In this document: positions 6,699 to 6,712 of the stretch, piece by piece | Position numbering within the stretch: the first letter of the stretch is position 1 | Layout: every line of letters begins with the position of its first letter | NCBI GenBank assembly: GCA_018715295.1 | Contig: DVLY01000041.1 | Span: 1-6,712, forward strand | Source: Candidatus Merdimorpha stercoravium | Lineage (GTDB): Bacteria > Bacteroidota > Bacteroidia > Flavobacteriales > UBA1820 | Direction: 5' to 3' | DNA: 6,712 nt | Made by a program: the position numbers and the translations under genes | Notes under the pieces: generated by a model | The model's database searches: none | What the model saw: only the letters and a program-made list of their open reading frames with translations | What the model was told of the DNA's origin: nothing

Positions 6699-6712
6699 GG
6701 GTCTTTGGACCC
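6699..6712 (+). terminator. Possible terminator hairpin cut by the window end
   Basis: GGGTC (6699-6703) and GACCC (6708-6712) pair around TTTG, starting 31 nt after the purF-like stop codon. The preceding GGCGCC could extend the stem if the sequence past the edge continues with its complement. The U tract, if any, lies outside the window, so the call is tentative. Confidence 0.4.

Overview
The window looks like a core chromosomal segment of a GC-rich member of the Bacteroidales (phylum Bacteroidota). An Alistipes/Rikenellaceae-like genome is my best guess, but that rank is inference. Three observations support the phylum. Promoter-like elements match the Bacteroidota consensus (TTTG, about 20 nt, TAnnTTTG), clearly so upstream of rpsO. 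Most starts lack a strong Shine-Dalgarno sequence. The protein versions are typical of the group: a Prc-type S41 protease, an OppC/DppC permease with a large periplasmic insertion, and a long (638-residue) PurF-like enzyme. Coding DNA is GC-rich with G/C in third positions, while the one sizeable intergenic region is AT-rich.

Layout. Positions 1-864 (minus strand) hold the first 288 codons of a secreted protein that runs off the left edge. Its architecture suggests a CsgG/LpoB-like N-terminal half and a FlgT-C-like end. Positions 881-928 form a long perfect hairpin that acts as the rpsO terminator. Positions 952-1221 (minus) are rpsO, ribosomal protein S15, with a well-formed promoter at 1270-1301. 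Positions 1222-1458 are a divergent, AT-rich intergenic region that also carries a candidate promoter for the rightward genes and two small inverted repeats. On the plus strand follow a Prc-like tail-specific protease (1459-3564), a peptide/nickel-type ABC transporter inner-membrane permease (3608-4717) and an amidophosphoribosyltransferase-like enzyme (4751-6667). The last bases (6699-6712) form the start of a hairpin that is probably a terminator cut by the window edge.

How the genes relate. The three rightward genes are separated by only 43 and 33 nt, with no recognisable internal promoter, so they may be co-transcribed. They do not form an obvious single pathway: one is envelope protein quality control, one solute import, one purine synthesis. 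The permease lacks its partner permease and ATPases in the window. I see no mobile element, CRISPR array, phage gene, tRNA or clear sign of a new multi-gene system. The most informative oddities are the secreted protein at the left edge, which is easily missed because it has no stop codon in the window, the altered active-site and metal-ligand positions of the PurF-like enzyme, and the inverted repeat over the candidate protease promoter.
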